A DNA stretch of 21,905 nucleotides from CAZXBB01 sp964638815. Lineage in GTDB: Bacteria > Planctomycetota > Phycisphaerae > Phycisphaerales > SM1A02. This document shows positions 1 to 7,422 of this stretch, one piece after another. The translations under genes were made by a program, and so were the position numbers. The notes below the pieces were generated by a model. It had not been told where the DNA came from and searched no databases. It saw nothing but the letters and a program-made list of their open reading frames with translations. The DNA is taken from contig CAZXBB010000267.1 in NCBI GenBank assembly GCA_964638815.1, positions 1-21,905 on the forward strand. The letters run 5' to 3'. Positions within the stretch are counted from its first letter, which is position 1. The number at the start of each line of letters is the position of its first letter.

Positions 1-29
1 TGCATGAACCGGGTCGTCCAGCGGGCGAT

Positions 30-109
30 CCAATCGCGTGAGCGCTCGTTCGAGCCTCGACGTATCGAGAGGATATGCCATCGGCTCGCCCGAACGCTCA
101 CGCGATCGG
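30..109. repeat. Imperfect inverted repeat (long hairpin)
   Basis: Positions 30-56 and 83-109 are reverse complements over 27 nt with 4 mismatches, separated by a 26-nt loop. No convincing gene lies in 1-240: the open frames there have no recognisable protein content or ribosome site. The hairpin could be the end of an upstream transcription unit or a REP/MITE-like relic; the sequence does not decide between these. There is no T-tract, so it is not a classical intrinsic terminator. Confidence 0.55.
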
Positions 110-240
110 CTTGCCGCGCTGGTTGCGCGGCGCACGCCTTCATTAAGCCCCGACGTCGGCCTCGCGTCCCGAACGGGTCGTCGTTTCGACCACCCACCGA
201 CCCGCTTCATGCATAATGCGGGCCGGCCCCTGGATAGCCT

Positions 241-270
241 TTGCCGCAACCCCCACTTTTCGAATAGAAT
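241..270 (+). promoter_or_regulatory. Candidate sigma70-type promoter of ilvE
   Basis: TTGCCG (241-246, four of six consensus bases) and TAGAAT (265-270, five of six) are 18 nt apart. The predicted start of transcription, near 277, leaves a leader of about 25 nt that contains the AGGAG ribosome site of the 303 start. The arrangement argues against the longer in-frame start at 216, which would lie upstream of this promoter. Confidence 0.55.
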
Positions 271-290
271 CCTGTCGAGGCATGCAATCG

Positions 291-295
291 AGGAG
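291..295 (+). promoter_or_regulatory. Shine-Dalgarno AGGAG deciding the ilvE start
   Basis: AGGAG sits 7 nt before the ATG at 303. A second in-frame ATG at 390 also has a fair site (GGAG, 379-382, 7 nt spacing). The start is therefore ambiguous between a 319-aa and a 290-aa product, and the stronger site favours 303. Confidence 0.5.
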
Positions 296-302
296 CGGAA
301 CC

Positions 303-1262
303 ATGACGCAGGCGTACGCCGAATTCTCGCCGACCACTGCCGAGCCGCGTACGGAGACGGGAGGCCGTGCCGGAACCCGGAGTCAGCCCATGCGGAAGGT
401 CTGGATCGACGGGGATCTGGTCGACCAGGACAAGGCGAAGATTTCGGTCTTCGACCACGGCTACCTGTACGGCGACGGATGCTTTGAAGGCATACGCGTG
501 TACAACCACCGCATCTTCAAGCTCCGTGCACATCTCGAGCGCCTGTACGGGTCCGCGGAGAAGATCCGCCTCACGCCGAAGTACGACGTCGAGGAGATCG
601 ACCGCGCGACGCGGGAGACGGTCCGGGCGAACGGACTCCGCGACGCCTATATCCGCCTCGTGTTCAGCCGCGGCGTCGGCACGCTCGGTCTCAATCCGTT
701 CAAGTGCCCGGAGTCCGGCACGGTGATCATCGCGGACTCGATTGAGCTGTACCCGCCGAAGCTCTACGAATCGGGCCTCGAGATCATGGTCGCCGAGCGC
801 CCCCGCATCCCGATCAAATGCCTGGACCCCGCCATCAAGAGCCTCAACTACCTCAACAACATCCTCGCCAAGGTGGAGGCGATCGACCGCGGCATGCTCG
901 AAGCGATCATGCTGAACGTGGACGGATACGTATCGGAGTGCACGGGCGACAACATCTTCATCGTCAAGGATGGAACGCTCGCCACGCCTTCCGCCGAGTC
1001 CGGCATGCTGCACGGCATCACGCGCAGGTTCGTGATCTCGGACGTCGGTCCGGCCTGCGGCTACCCGGTGACCGAGACCCTGCTGCGCATCGAGGACGTT
1101 CTCGGGGCGGACGAGGTGTTCCTGACGGGCACCGCGGCGGAGGTCATCGGCGTCGTCAAGGTGGACGACACGCTGATCGGCGACGGCTCCGTCGGCGCGG
1201 TGACGAAGGCGCTCGCGGCGGAGTTCCGACGCCGCGTGTCGACGGACGCGCCGGAGGATTGA
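303..1262 (+). CDS. ilvE: Branched-chain amino acid aminotransferase (class IV PLP transaminase)
   Basis: This enzyme transfers amino groups between glutamate and the 2-keto acids of leucine, isoleucine and valine, using pyridoxal phosphate in the cytoplasm. The family core begins at the ATG at 390 (MRKVWIDGDLV, then SVFDHGYLYGDGCFEGIR). The PLP lysine is K179 in AIKSLNYLNNILAK, and the downstream signatures GYVSECTGDNIF and GMLHGITRR are present. With the 303 start the protein has 319 aa, including a 29-residue polar N-terminal extension absent from typical family members of about 290 aa. Starting at 390 gives the usual length. The gene has its own promoter candidate at 241-270. The next gene follows after 49 nt and could be read through. 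D-amino-acid transaminase or aminodeoxychorismate lyase are class IV relatives, but the EGIRVYN and SLNYLNN context fits IlvE best. Confidence 0.9.
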   Translation: MTQAYAEFSPTTAEPRTETGGRAGTRSQPMRKVWIDGDLVDQDKAKISVFDHGYLYGDGCFEGIRVYNHRIFKLRAHLERLYGSAEKIRLTPKYDVEEIDRATRETVRANGLRDAYIRLVFSRGVGTLGLNPFKCPESGTVIIADSIELYPPKLYESGLEIMVAERPRIPIKCLDPAIKSLNYLNNILAKVEAIDRGMLEAIMLNVDGYVSECTGDNIFIVKDGTLATPSAESGMLHGITRRFVISDVGPACGYPVTETLLRIEDVLGADEVFLTGTAAEVIGVVKVDDTLIGDGSVGAVTKALAAEFRRRVSTDAPED

Positions 1263-1311
1263 GAAACGACCCGTCCGGGCGCCGGCGCACGGCGAACTGC
1301 GAACGGCACCC

Positions 1312-2805
1312 ATGCGCTGTAAGTCGTGCAATTATCCGCTCTGGAATCTCCACGCACGGCAGTGCCCCGAGTGCGGCGCGCCCTTCGCGCCCAGCGCGTT
1401 CGAGTTCGTACCGAGCAGCGTGGCCTTCTGCTGCCCTCAATGCGACCATGCGTATTACGGGACCGACGACAAGGGGCGCCTCCAGCCGGTGGAGTTCGAC
1501 TGCGTCGCCTGCGGCCGGCACGTGCACATCGACGAGATGGTGCTGCGCCCCGCCGAGGGTCTCCAGGAGTGGCACACGCGCACCGGCGACATGCCCTGGC
1601 TCGACCGGAAGGAACGCGGCCGCGTCACCGCCTGGTTCGCGACCGTCTGGGCGGCGATGATCCACCCCGCGCGCCTCATGCGGGGCGTGCCCGAGCAAAG
1701 CCCGGTCGCCGCCGCGTGGTGGTACGCGATCCTCACGACGCTCGTTCTCACGGTGGCGCGGATGGTGCCCGCGATCTGCTTCCTTCCGATCATCTTTCTC
1801 AATTCCGGCAGCGTCGGTGGCGTCGGGGGCGGGGGCGGGCCGGGCGCGGGCAGCCTCATCGGCATCGCCGCCGGCAGCACCGTCGTCATCACGCTCATCA
1901 TGCTCGTCGTTCTCTTCGCCAGCCTCGTGCTGTGGGGCCTGGTCTGCCACGCCGTCCTGCGGGCCGGCGGCAGGCCCGCGGGAGGTCTCGGTCGCACGTT
2001 CCAGGCGCTCTGCTACAGCTCCGGCGCGAACGCGATCACGGTGGTCCCGTGCATCGGTGACCTGTCGTTTGTCTGGTGGATCACGAGCGCTGTCATCATG
2101 GTCAGGGAGGGACAGCGCGTCAGCGGGCGCCGGGCGACGATCGCGGTGCTCGCCTATCCCGTCCTCGGCATCGTGCTCGCCGTGGGTTTCTACGCCGCGA
2201 TCGTCGGCATGATCATCGGAGGCGCGCGCGCGGGGGTCGCGACGCAGAGCGTCACCATTCAGACGGCGGAACTCGCGACGCTTGGCCCGCGCGTCACCGC
2301 GTTCGCCGCGGCCCGCGGCGGCGCTCCGCCCGCGCACGCGCTCGAGCTCGTCCCGGAGAACCGAAGCGGCACGGGCATCTTCATCTCCGCATCCACCGCG
2401 ACCGATCCCGACGATGTGCCCGTGAACGACGGCACGCTGAGCGATTTCCGGCAGCTCGGGCCGAATCGCCAGCTCGAGGCCGCGCAACGCGCGGCCGCGG
2501 CCCTCCCGCCCGGCGTCGTCGCCCATCGCGTCGGCGACTTCGTCTTCACGTGGCACGGCATGGACCTGAGCACGCCGGATCCTGGACTGTGGCTCGCCGT
2601 CGCGTCCCCCGATCCGGACGCGAATCCGGACACCGACCCGGACGCGCCGACCGTCGCGGTCCTTGCGGACGGCACGACACGGACTATCGGGGCCGGCGAG
2701 ATGCCGCGGATGCTGCGGCGCCAGAACGAGCTCCGCGCCACGCGGGGTCTCCCGCCGCTGCCGGCTCCGGAGCAGGTGACGCACGCGCAGCCGGCGGCGA
2801 GATAG
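1312..2805 (+). CDS. Double zinc-ribbon, Yip1-like multi-pass membrane protein (paralogue 1)
   Basis: 497 aa. The N-terminus holds four cysteine pairs, C3/C6, C18/C21, C41/C44 and C64/C67, which make two treble-clef-like zinc ribbons (CKSCNYPLWNL...CPECGAPF, then CPQC...CVAC). A hydrophobic region follows, with segments near residues 133-163, 180-214, 248-265 and 275-305. The sequence between them (QALCYSSGANAITVVPCIG, then WW) resembles Yip1/DUF-type membrane domains, an assignment made from memory of the family. A glycine-rich loop lies near 168-178. The soluble C-terminal part ends in a tail shared with the next gene (residues near QNELRATRGLPPLPAP). It starts 49 nt after ilvE without an obvious ribosome site. 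Function is unknown; a membrane regulator or sorting role is inference only. Confidence 0.8.
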   Translation: MRCKSCNYPLWNLHARQCPECGAPFAPSAFEFVPSSVAFCCPQCDHAYYGTDDKGRLQPVEFDCVACGRHVHIDEMVLRPAEGLQEWHTRTGDMPWLDRKERGRVTAWFATVWAAMIHPARLMRGVPEQSPVAAAWWYAILTTLVLTVARMVPAICFLPIIFLNSGSVGGVGGGGGPGAGSLIGIAAGSTVVITLIMLVVLFASLVLWGLVCHAVLRAGGRPAGGLGRTFQALCYSSGANAITVVPCIGDLSFVWWITSAVIMVREGQRVSGRRATIAVLAYPVLGIVLAVGFYAAIVGMIIGGARAGVATQSVTIQTAELATLGPRVTAFAAARGGAPPAHALELVPENRSGTGIFISASTATDPDDVPVNDGTLSDFRQLGPNRQLEAAQRAAAALPPGVVAHRVGDFVFTWHGMDLSTPDPGLWLAVASPDPDANPDTDPDAPTVAVLADGTTRTIGAGEMPRMLRRQNELRATRGLPPLPAPEQVTHAQPAAR

Positions 2806-2842
2806 GACGCCCGTCGTTCACCCCGCCGCCTTCTCCCCCCCG

Positions 2843-2848
2843 TATCAT
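2843..2848 (+). promoter_or_regulatory. -10-like box directly before the second paralogue
   Basis: TATCAT (five of six consensus bases) ends 8 nt before the ATG at 2857, and no Shine-Dalgarno site is visible. This spacing would place the transcription start at or next to the start codon, as in leaderless mRNAs. No clear -35 box is seen. Confidence 0.3.
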
Positions 2849-2856
2849 CCGGGCGC

Positions 2857-4329
2857 ATGCACTGCAAGGACTGCGAATACCCCCTCTGGAATCTGAAGAC
2901 GCGCTCGTGCCCCGAGTGCGGCAAGCCGTTCGCTCCGAGCGAGCACGACTTCGTCGCGAACAGCGTCCGCTACTGCTGCACGTACTGTGCCCAGGAGTAC
3001 TACGGCACCGACGCGAAGGGGCACCTCGAGCCGCCGGCATTCACGTGCGTGCGCTGCGGCAACGCGATCAGCATGGACGAGATGATCCTGCGCCCGGCGG
3101 AGGGCGTGGAGGAGAAGCAGACCCGCGCCAACTCGATGTCGTGGCTCGACCGCGAACGCGGAAGCGTCGTCAAGCCATGGCTGCGCACCGTCGGACGATC
3201 GATGGTCGGCCCCGGGCGTCTCATGCGCGCCGTCCCTCCGGGCAGCCCGATCGGCGCGGCGTGGTGGTACGCCGTCGTGACGATCATGCTGATCCTGTTC
3301 GTCGGAGCGTTGCTCCCGCTCGGCGGACTCGGCCTGGTGATCCTGCTCCTCGGGAAGAACGACGGCGCCGAACTGATGCGGCTCGGCGCGTGGATCACGT
3401 TCGGCGGCGTGATCGGATTCCTCGGGGCGATCGTGCTGTGGGGGCTCGTGACCCATGTGCTGCTGCGGATGACCGGTGAAGTCACGCACCCGATCGGTCG
3501 CACGTACCAGGCCCTGTGCTACACGATCGGCGCGAACGTGACCTCCGCCGTGCCTTGCGTCGGCATCTATCCTTTCGCCGGCGTCGGGCTCGCGTGGTGG
3601 ATCGTCGCCGCCGTGCTCGCGGTCATGGCAGGTCAACAGGTGTCGGGCCGGCGCGCGTCGCTCGCGGTCCTCGCCATGCCGCTCGTCGTGCTCGTGCTGG
3701 CCGCGGGCGGCTTCGTCTGGCTGATGTACTTCGCCACGTCGCAGGCGCGCGTGGCGGTGGCGAGCGCACAGACGGTGATACAGGACCAGGAGACGAGCCT
3801 CGTCCTCGGCGGCGTGCTCGAGTATCAGCAGGCGAACGGGGGCGTCTGGCCCGTCCATGCGGTCGAGCTGGTCCGCGACGGGACCCTGACGGCGTGGGAC
3901 TTCGTGTCGAGTGGCTCCGGCACCTACCTCGACGCCGTTCCGATCGCGGGAACGACGCTGGCCGAGCTCGCCGCCGTCCCCGACGATCGACGCGAGGCGC
4001 TGATGGTTTCGGCGCTCGCGGAGCACGCCGCCGCCGACGTCGTCGCGTACCGCTTCGGCGATTTCGTATTCTGCTACCCCGGCGTCGATCCGCAGGGGCC
4101 GCCGAATACATGGATCGTGATCCTCGCCAGCGACCCCGACCGCAACGAGAGCTCCGCGGTGCACGGCCACTTCGTCGTCGGCCGGCTCGACGGAGCGACG
4201 GAGCTGATTCCGGTCGGGGAGTTCGAGACGCGTCTGGCCGAGCAGAACACCCTGCGCGCCGCCGACGGGCTGTCTCCGCTGCCGCCACCGGGCGAGATCA
4301 CCCACGCGGCGCCGGCGCGTGGACCCTGA
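2857..4329 (+). CDS. Double zinc-ribbon, Yip1-like multi-pass membrane protein (paralogue 2)
   Basis: 490 aa, a tandem duplicate of the preceding gene after a 51-nt gap. All eight zinc-ribbon cysteines fall at the same residue numbers (3, 6, 18, 21, 41, 44, 64, 67), and FAPS, YYGTD, MDEM and LRPAEG are shared. Hydrophobic segments lie near 134-165, 178-210, 240-262 and 267-292, with the same QALCYTIGAN core and AWW motif. The glycine-rich loop of paralogue 1 is missing. The C-terminal domain diverges more but keeps a YRFGDFVF stretch (paralogue 1: HRVGDFVF), a DPDxN stretch and the shared end (QNTLRAADGLSPLPPPGE). Topology suggests a cytoplasmic ribbon region, a membrane core and a soluble tail. 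Function unknown; the pair may form a heteromer. Confidence 0.8.
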   Translation: MHCKDCEYPLWNLKTRSCPECGKPFAPSEHDFVANSVRYCCTYCAQEYYGTDAKGHLEPPAFTCVRCGNAISMDEMILRPAEGVEEKQTRANSMSWLDRERGSVVKPWLRTVGRSMVGPGRLMRAVPPGSPIGAAWWYAVVTIMLILFVGALLPLGGLGLVILLLGKNDGAELMRLGAWITFGGVIGFLGAIVLWGLVTHVLLRMTGEVTHPIGRTYQALCYTIGANVTSAVPCVGIYPFAGVGLAWWIVAAVLAVMAGQQVSGRRASLAVLAMPLVVLVLAAGGFVWLMYFATSQARVAVASAQTVIQDQETSLVLGGVLEYQQANGGVWPVHAVELVRDGTLTAWDFVSSGSGTYLDAVPIAGTTLAELAAVPDDRREALMVSALAEHAAADVVAYRFGDFVFCYPGVDPQGPPNTWIVILASDPDRNESSAVHGHFVVGRLDGATELIPVGEFETRLAEQNTLRAADGLSPLPPPGEITHAAPARGP

Positions 4330-4389
4330 GAAGGCCACGCCGGGCGCCCGGCCAGGCGCCGGCCCGGTCCAGTCCGATGCGACTCACGT

Positions 4390-4678
4390 CTCGGCGGCGT
4401 GCTGAAGCGCTGCTACCGCGCGGCAGCTTGATCGACACGCGTTCGTTCGACTCCGGGCGCCGTCGTTGCGCGCCGAGCTGGCGATTCCGCGTCGCGCAGC
4501 GCTCGCCGGCACGACCGGGACGGCGAACTCGTGCCTCGGGGAGTGCTGAAGCGCTACGACCGCGCGGCGGCCTGATCGACACGCGTTCGTTCGACGCCGG
4601 TCGCTGTCGGTGCGCGCTGATCCGGCTTTCTCGCGTCGCGCACCGCTCTCCGGCACGATCGCGATGGCAAACTGCTGC
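4390..4678. repeat. Tandem duplication, two 144-145 nt units
   Basis: Unit 1 (4390-4534) and unit 2 (4535-4678) align along their whole length. They share GTGCTGAAGCGCT near the start and GATCGACACGCGTTCGTTCG in the middle, and each ends in an ACGATC/ACGACC-GGCAAACT-like stretch. No gene with family content was found in 4330-4753: the reverse-strand frame through it is a low-complexity arginine-rich read-through. The last 25 nt of unit 2 are also the beginning of the repeat shared with 5311-5406. Confidence 0.75.
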
Positions 4679-4738
4679 CTCGATCTTCACTCGCAAGCTC
4701 CCTCATTCACGTCGTTCAGGTTTCTGAACACGACGGTA
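4654..4738 (-). repeat. Relic of a gene-junction repeat (second copy at 5311-5406)
   Basis: Read on the reverse strand, 4654-4738 resembles 5311-5406. Both contain TTCAGAAACC, then GGGAGCTTG(C/T)GAGTGA, then ATCGAGGC and a CCATCGCG(A/G)TCGTG stretch, with about 11 nt of length difference. The complete copy spans the end of the zinc-ribbon gene and the start of the beta-propeller-like gene. This copy lies just downstream of the latter, so it looks like the decayed start of a further gene copy. Confidence 0.6.
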
Positions 4739-4753
4739 CCCGGTCTGTACCCC

Positions 4754-5347
4754 TCAAGGACCTAACCGAGTTCTTCTTACAACCAGGAGTTCTTCTTGCC
4801 TGACGCCGGTTGACGCGATCCCACTCCTGATGACTGCGATGCTCCCGGTATCTGATTCGGTAGCGCACAGGATCATGCCACTCTCCGTGCAATAGGCCGG
4901 ATCGAGCGTTTCCCCCGTCTGGAGGTCGAGGATTGAGAGGCAGTAACCCGATTCCATGTAGAGGACGCGATCGAATCGGCTTGGTTGTACACCGCCGAGA
5001 TGTTGGTCGAAGCTTAGGACGGGGGAATAGGAGCGGACGATCGCGCCACCTTCGAGATCGATCACATGAATCCGCGACGCTTCGCGAATGTACATGCGGG
5101 CCCCGTCCGGCGAGAGTGCGCCGCCCCGAATAGCCTCCGAAGACATGCTCATCAGCGGGGCATGAGCTCGATCCGGGTCGATGATCTCCATCACGCCAAC
5201 TTGGTTGTGGGCACGCGTGAAGGTAACAACCCGGAGCCCACTTGCGTCAGAAGCCAGGGTCTCTGGTGGCAGGCGAACCTCTCCTACGCCAGGCACTTTC
5301 CGTTTCTCGCCACGACCGCGATGGTAAACACGCGCCTCGATTCTCAC
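4754..5347 (-). CDS. Beta-propeller-like (YVTN/WD40-type) repeat protein, short
   Basis: 197 aa from a GTG with a good GGGAG site about 8 nt upstream. The GTG follows the TGA of the upstream gene with no gap (TGAGTG), so the two are probably co-translated. Internal text such as ALSPDGARMYIREASRIHVI and CLSILDLQTGETLDPAY has the SPDG-x-Y and IDLxxG pattern of propeller blades. About three blades are visible, too few for a closed propeller. The protein is therefore either a fragment or a C-terminal piece of a once longer protein. No signal peptide or membrane segment is seen. An 11-nt direct repeat (4768-4778 and 4787-4797) sits at its 3' end and may mark a rearranged terminus. Function unknown. 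Base use is less GC-rich than the genes on either side of the accessory stretch. Confidence 0.6.
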   Translation of the reverse strand: MRIEARVYHRGRGEKRKVPGVGEVRLPPETLASDASGLRVVTFTRAHNQVGVMEIIDPDRAHAPLMSMSSEAIRGGALSPDGARMYIREASRIHVIDLEGGAIVRSYSPVLSFDQHLGGVQPSRFDRVLYMESGYCLSILDLQTGETLDPAYCTESGMILCATESDTGSIAVIRSGIASTGVRQEELLVVRRTRLGP

Positions 5348-6121
5348 TCACAAGCTCCCGTGTTCGCGACGCTTATCCGATGACATGGTTTCTGAACAGG
5401 ACGGTCGATGACTGTACGAACCACGGAGCCGACAGCCGCATTCCGAGCAGATGAATGATCCGCCAACGGGGTAAGCGCAACAAGGGCAACGCCCGTGGCG
5501 GGTGAGCGTTACTCGGCGTGTAACTCTAATGACGACGAACACGAAGAGAAACGTCGTTCCAAAGAGACCCGAGTTGGCCCCAAGCCCGATCCACACGGGC
5601 TGCACGGGAAGAGCTCGGGGCGGCTGGATAAGATCAGCCGAAGTTTCGAGCGGTATAGCAGACAAGACATGAATCGGTGTTGACGGTGACAGGTTCCAAT
5701 CTACCTCCGCGTGGAATCCTGATACCAGCGATGGGGCGGGCCAGCCTACGGCTCGAATCACGTGCGCTTGTCGGGTCTCGACTGCGGTGTCGTAGTGCGG
5801 GAAGCAACTCGGCATCCACCAAGGCTCATCGAACCGCGGCGCTCCCGTGAGAATGCGACGGCCAAACTCCTCATAGACAGTGTCGGGCTCGTCGGCTGAC
5901 TCGACTATCGCCGCTATGAGCCACACTCCCGGTCCGTGGCTCGCCGTCAATGCGCAAGTCCGATCGTCCGACAGCACGCGCCGGTCATAGCCAGCAAACT
6001 CATGGTCCCACTGAGAATAGAGGCGAATATTCGTGGTCAAGGCAATTGTCCACGCAATGGCAACGCTTGTCGCCATGCCTAGCGCAAGTGCTGCCGCGAT
6101 GTACACACAAACACGCTTCAT
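5348..6121 (-). CDS. Two-TM membrane protein with C-terminal zinc ribbon
   Basis: 257 aa from the ATG at 6121. The frame stays open to 6217, but that extension has no family content. Membrane segments lie near residues 4-28 and 177-198, enclosing an extracytoplasmic domain of about 145 residues with GWPAPS and a LPVQPVW stretch just before the second segment. The cytoplasmic tail has a zinc ribbon, RCPCCAYPV then CSECGCRL (C212, C215, C225, C228). This architecture is common in Phycisphaerae proteins with a CGYDLRG-type tail, an assignment from memory of such genomes. The gene at 10467-11249 is a paralogue. It is followed immediately by the propeller-like gene. Function unknown. Confidence 0.65.
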   Translation of the reverse strand: MKRVCVYIAAALALGMATSVAIAWTIALTTNIRLYSQWDHEFAGYDRRVLSDDRTCALTASHGPGVWLIAAIVESADEPDTVYEEFGRRILTGAPRFDEPWWMPSCFPHYDTAVETRQAHVIRAVGWPAPSLVSGFHAEVDWNLSPSTPIHVLSAIPLETSADLIQPPRALPVQPVWIGLGANSGLFGTTFLFVFVVIRVTRRVTLTRHGRCPCCAYPVGGSFICSECGCRLRGSYSHRPSCSETMSSDKRREHGSL

Positions 6122-6526
6122 ATCGAGTAGTGGCCCCAACGACCAAGCTCGAAGGACGTCCGCCAGGCGACCTACGCCCGTCAAGAGGACGCTGGAGATT
6201 GTAGCCGGCGTGGGCAAGCGCCGGCGAGGATCGTGCGCGCGAGTGCTGTACGGGAAGCGCCCGACGAACTCCGACGAACGACGTCCCTGGCAGAGCTCGG
6301 CGCGGGCATCGCGCCGGGCGTCGGCACGCAGGTCAGGGGGGGCAGCTGAGGTTCAGCGGGCCCGGGTCGCCGCGAACGCGCGGTGGCGGCGGAGCGGACT
6401 GCCTCCCGCTGTCATCGCGGCGCGGTTCGGCACTTGCGTGGCCGGGATGATGGGGATGAGGGGATGATGCTAATCCACCCTCGCCGCAAGGACATCGCAC
6501 AGGGATTCGAGTCGTCGTTCGCCGGA
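6122..6526. other. No recognisable gene; short repeat-like pieces
   Basis: Frames are open on the forward strand here but carry arginine-rich, low-complexity text and no family motif or ribosome site. The stretch TCGCCGGAATGACGCGAG near 6519-6536 resembles short dispersed intergenic repeats seen in many bacterial genomes, and TCCTCGGCATGACGA near 6836-6850 is similar. Together they flank the AbiEii-like remnant. Confidence 0.4.
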
Positions 6527-6796
6527 ATGACGCGAGAGCCGATCGAGCTCGCGACGCTGGCGGCCGCGCGCGAGCGGCTGCTGGCTGACCTTCCCGAGAG
6601 GCTCACCGCCGACCAGCGAGCATTCCTGATCGGCTTGGCACGGGCCGAGCCCGACTGGTCGCTCGTCGCGTGTCCGCACGCGAGCGAGCTGCCGGCGATC
6701 CGGTGGCGGCTTCAGAACCTGGTGCAGTTCCGGACGAGGCGCCCGGACGAGTTCGAGCGGCAGGTGACGGCGCTTGAGGAGGCACTGGGCGGGTGA
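6527..6796 (+). pseudogene. C-terminal remnant of an AbiEii-like nucleotidyltransferase toxin
   Basis: About 89 codons remain (ATLAAARERLLADLPERLT, then FLIGLARAEPDWSLVACPHA, then ELPAIRWRLQNL). This is the helical C-terminal signature I associate with the nucleotidyl transferase AbiEii/AbiGii toxin family, in which a run of PDW, then LPA(I/L)RWK followed by NL is typical. The N-terminal catalytic domain with its GS...D motif is absent: nothing like it occurs in the 500 nt upstream. The matching antitoxin gene is also missing. The frame continues upstream to 6383, but that part reads through repeat-like sequence. Most likely a dead fragment left by a deletion or insertion. The family assignment is by motif memory and moderately sure. 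Confidence 0.5.
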
Positions 6797-6969
6797 GGCG
6801 TCACCAGCTCGGGCGCTTGGGCTCCACGCCGGCCTTCCTCGGCATGACGAATCTGGCGGCAGGATCCAATCACCCGCGGCGCCACGCCGCTGCGACGGAA
6901 CTCGACGTCCAAGAAAACCGTCAGGCCGGCAGGAGAGGACCGTTTCGGGCGGGCACGGGCGAGAAGAGC

Positions 6970-6998
6970 TTGACTCTGTTCTCAAATATGCGAACATT
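6970..6998 (+). promoter_or_regulatory. Promoter with palindromic operator of the HigBA-type pair
   Basis: TTGACT (6970-6975) is a five-of-six -35 box. Directly after it, 6978-6995 is an 18-nt imperfect palindrome (GTTC...GAAC, 14 of 18 positions symmetric) that would overlap the -10 region. AT-rich palindromes over the promoter are the usual binding site of XRE-family antitoxins, so autoregulation by the antitoxin at 7419 is likely. The first gene starts 42 nt downstream. Confidence 0.5.
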
Positions 6999-7037
6999 GG
7001 GGCGTGATTCGGCGAATGACAGGGAGCGGAGGCACGG

Positions 7038-7422
7038 ATGCCCGAGACAGAGGTCCGGTTTTACTGCGAGGCTGACGGATCGGCTCCGGTGCTTGACTGG
7101 CTGGATGAGTTGGCCGAACGGGATCGGCGGGCCTTCTTGAAGTGCAGGGAACTGATCGATCCGGCTGGCCATCTTTGGTCACGAACTCCGGCGACCGACC
7201 GCCGACCTGCTGAGTAACGGCGTGGACGAGCTCAGGGCTCGCATTGGCCGCGTCAACTACCGGATCCTGTACTTCTTCCACGGTCGGAATGTCGCGTTGC
7301 TCGCACACGGTCTGACCAAGGAAGCCGAAGTGCCCGCCGCGGAGTTGAACAGAGCAATTGAACGCAAGGAGCGCTTCGAGACCGATCCTGAACGACACAC
7401 ATACCGGGAGAAACCACGATGA
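7038..7422 (+). pseudogene. RelE/HigB-type (phage Gp49-like) toxin with a one-base frameshift
   Basis: The ATG at 7038 has GGAGG 5 nt upstream. The first frame reads MPETEVRFYCEADGSAPVLD up to codon 41 (RELID). Thereafter the family sequence continues in another frame: RLAIFGHELRRP, then LRARIGRVNYRILYFFHG and LAHGLTKE. Removing one C from the CC at 7161-7162 restores a single frame of 127 codons ending at the TGA 7420-7422, the usual length of this mRNA-cleaving toxin family. In the raw sequence the first frame stops near 7215. The downstream antitoxin is intact and overlaps by ATGA. The defect may be a real inactivating insertion, an assembly error, or, less likely, recoding. The C-terminal part retains the RVNYRILYFFHG core. 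Confidence 0.75.

Noticed and set aside
216..302. ATG at 216 as the ilvE start
   Set aside because: It lies upstream of the promoter candidate and has no ribosome site; the AGGAG-preceded ATG at 303 or the ATG at 390 is better.
207..1331. 374-aa reverse frame opposite ilvE
   Set aside because: Antisense shadow; ilvE carries all catalytic signatures on the forward strand.
4298..4696. 132-aa reverse frame through the 145-nt tandem repeat
   Set aside because: It only reads the repeat twice (AGERCATR...SNERVSI) with no start site or family content.
7038..7422. Programmed ribosomal frameshifting in the toxin
   Set aside because: No slippery heptamer or downstream structure is evident at 7155-7170; a simple one-base insertion or an assembly error is more economical.
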